64,000 nucleotides of DNA from Devosia sp. (GTDB lineage Bacteria; Pseudomonadota; Alphaproteobacteria; Rhizobiales; Devosiaceae), in the NCBI RefSeq assembly GCF_028290625.1, contig NZ_JAQGJM010000022.1, positions 1-64,000 on the forward strand, given 5' to 3'. Numbering within the stretch: position 1 is the first letter of the stretch; each line of letters begins with the position of its first letter. The notes beneath the pieces are model-generated. The model saw only the letters and a list, made by a program, of their open reading frames with translations, was not told the DNA's origin and made no database searches. Below, piece by piece: positions 63,782-64,000 of this stretch. The translations under genes were made by a program, and so were the position numbers.

Positions 63782-64000
63782 TCCTCGGCTGGATAATGAT
63801 CGCTCAACATCAGCCGCGCCGTGATCCTAGGGAGGAGACGCCGGAAAAGTCAACGATCCGGGGACCTTCCCCGCAGCCTTGGAGGAGGCAGCCAGATCGG
63901 ACCACTACATCAAGGTCAGCATTGCTGACGTTCAAAAACCGCCAGGACCGGTTTTGAGGCACGCTCCTCATGCCCATTCGGCTCAACTATCGGACTTTGG

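Noticed and set aside
63933-63958. Hairpin AAAACCG..CGGTTTT as a terminator
   Set aside because: Short stem, no T-run, and no known gene end nearby.
63970-64000. A gene start at ATG 63970 running off the end
   Set aside because: Only ten codons are visible, without a good ribosome site; it may be real but cannot be supported.

Overview
The window is GC-rich, densely packed DNA of a chemoheterotrophic alphaproteobacterium, most likely order Hyphomicrobiales and Devosia-like. I infer this from gene content and style, not from a database search. The signs are three binding-protein ABC importers, a propionyl-CoA carboxylase/methylmalonyl-CoA mutase operon, an alphaproteobacterial-type GTTC-N7-GTTC SOS box, GTG/TTG starts, and many 4-base ATGA/GTGA start-stop overlaps. 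I see no phage, transposase, integrase or CRISPR array. The mobile-looking material is small palindromic repeats.

Layout. 0.1-3.1 kb: Gfo/Idh/MocA oxidoreductase, a TetR regulator divergent from an SDR reductase, and tRNA-Ala(CGC). 3.3-9.4 kb: operon pccB-pccA-methylmalonyl-CoA mutase-epimerase, taking propionyl-CoA to succinyl-CoA. 9.4-14.8 kb (minus): ugpBAEC glycerol-3-phosphate type importer plus a TIM-barrel isomerase, preceded by a Pho-box-like array. 15.1-16.8 kb: NUDIX hydrolase and an HD-GYP response regulator. 17.4-27.2 kb: a nine-gene chemotaxis operon (STAS, cheY, cheA, cheW, mcp, cheW, cheR, cheB, and an MCP-like double-tip protein). 27.2-31.5 kb: ATP-dependent DNA ligase, a small secreted protein, an M20 peptidase, DUF1304 and two paralogous secreted proteins. 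31.7-33.5 kb: psuG-psuK for pseudouridine breakdown. 33.9-38.3 kb: potFGHI-type polyamine importer. 38.3-38.6 kb: a short unit with tandem LexA-type boxes, a 24-residue reading frame behind a full-length Shine-Dalgarno, and a terminator. 38.6-41.6 kb: Rrf2 regulator and CPA2 antiporter. 41.7-46.7 kb: NTF2-like protein, two transglutaminase-like proteins, RecD-like helicase, FAH-family hydrolase and aldo/keto reductase. 47-52 kb: EamA exporter, YCII/ECF42-type sigma pair, VOC, DoxX, metallo-beta-lactamase-fold protein and DUF2277. 51.9-53.3 kb: GAF-PAS-GGDEF diguanylate cyclase. 53.5-62.6 kb: LacI regulator, VOC, aldo/keto reductase, a glucose-type sugar ABC importer, VOC, sugar isomerase and histidine phosphatase. 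62.7-63.7 kb: AraC regulator.

How it works together. The ABC systems and isomerases feed sugars, glycerol-3-phosphate and polyamines into central metabolism. The propionate operon drains odd-chain and branched-chain acyl-CoA. Chemotaxis and c-di-GMP genes (HD-GYP, GGDEF) link sensing to motility or surface growth. Each ABC binding-protein gene is followed directly by a strong stem-loop, a common way to keep binding-protein mRNA in excess.

The most unusual items are the SOS-boxed microprotein unit at 38.36-38.63 kb; a family of three 119-148 bp elements lying at stop codons, with non-conserved but self-complementary arms; a second family of three ~133 bp palindromic repeats; and the double-tip MCP-like protein closing the che operon.
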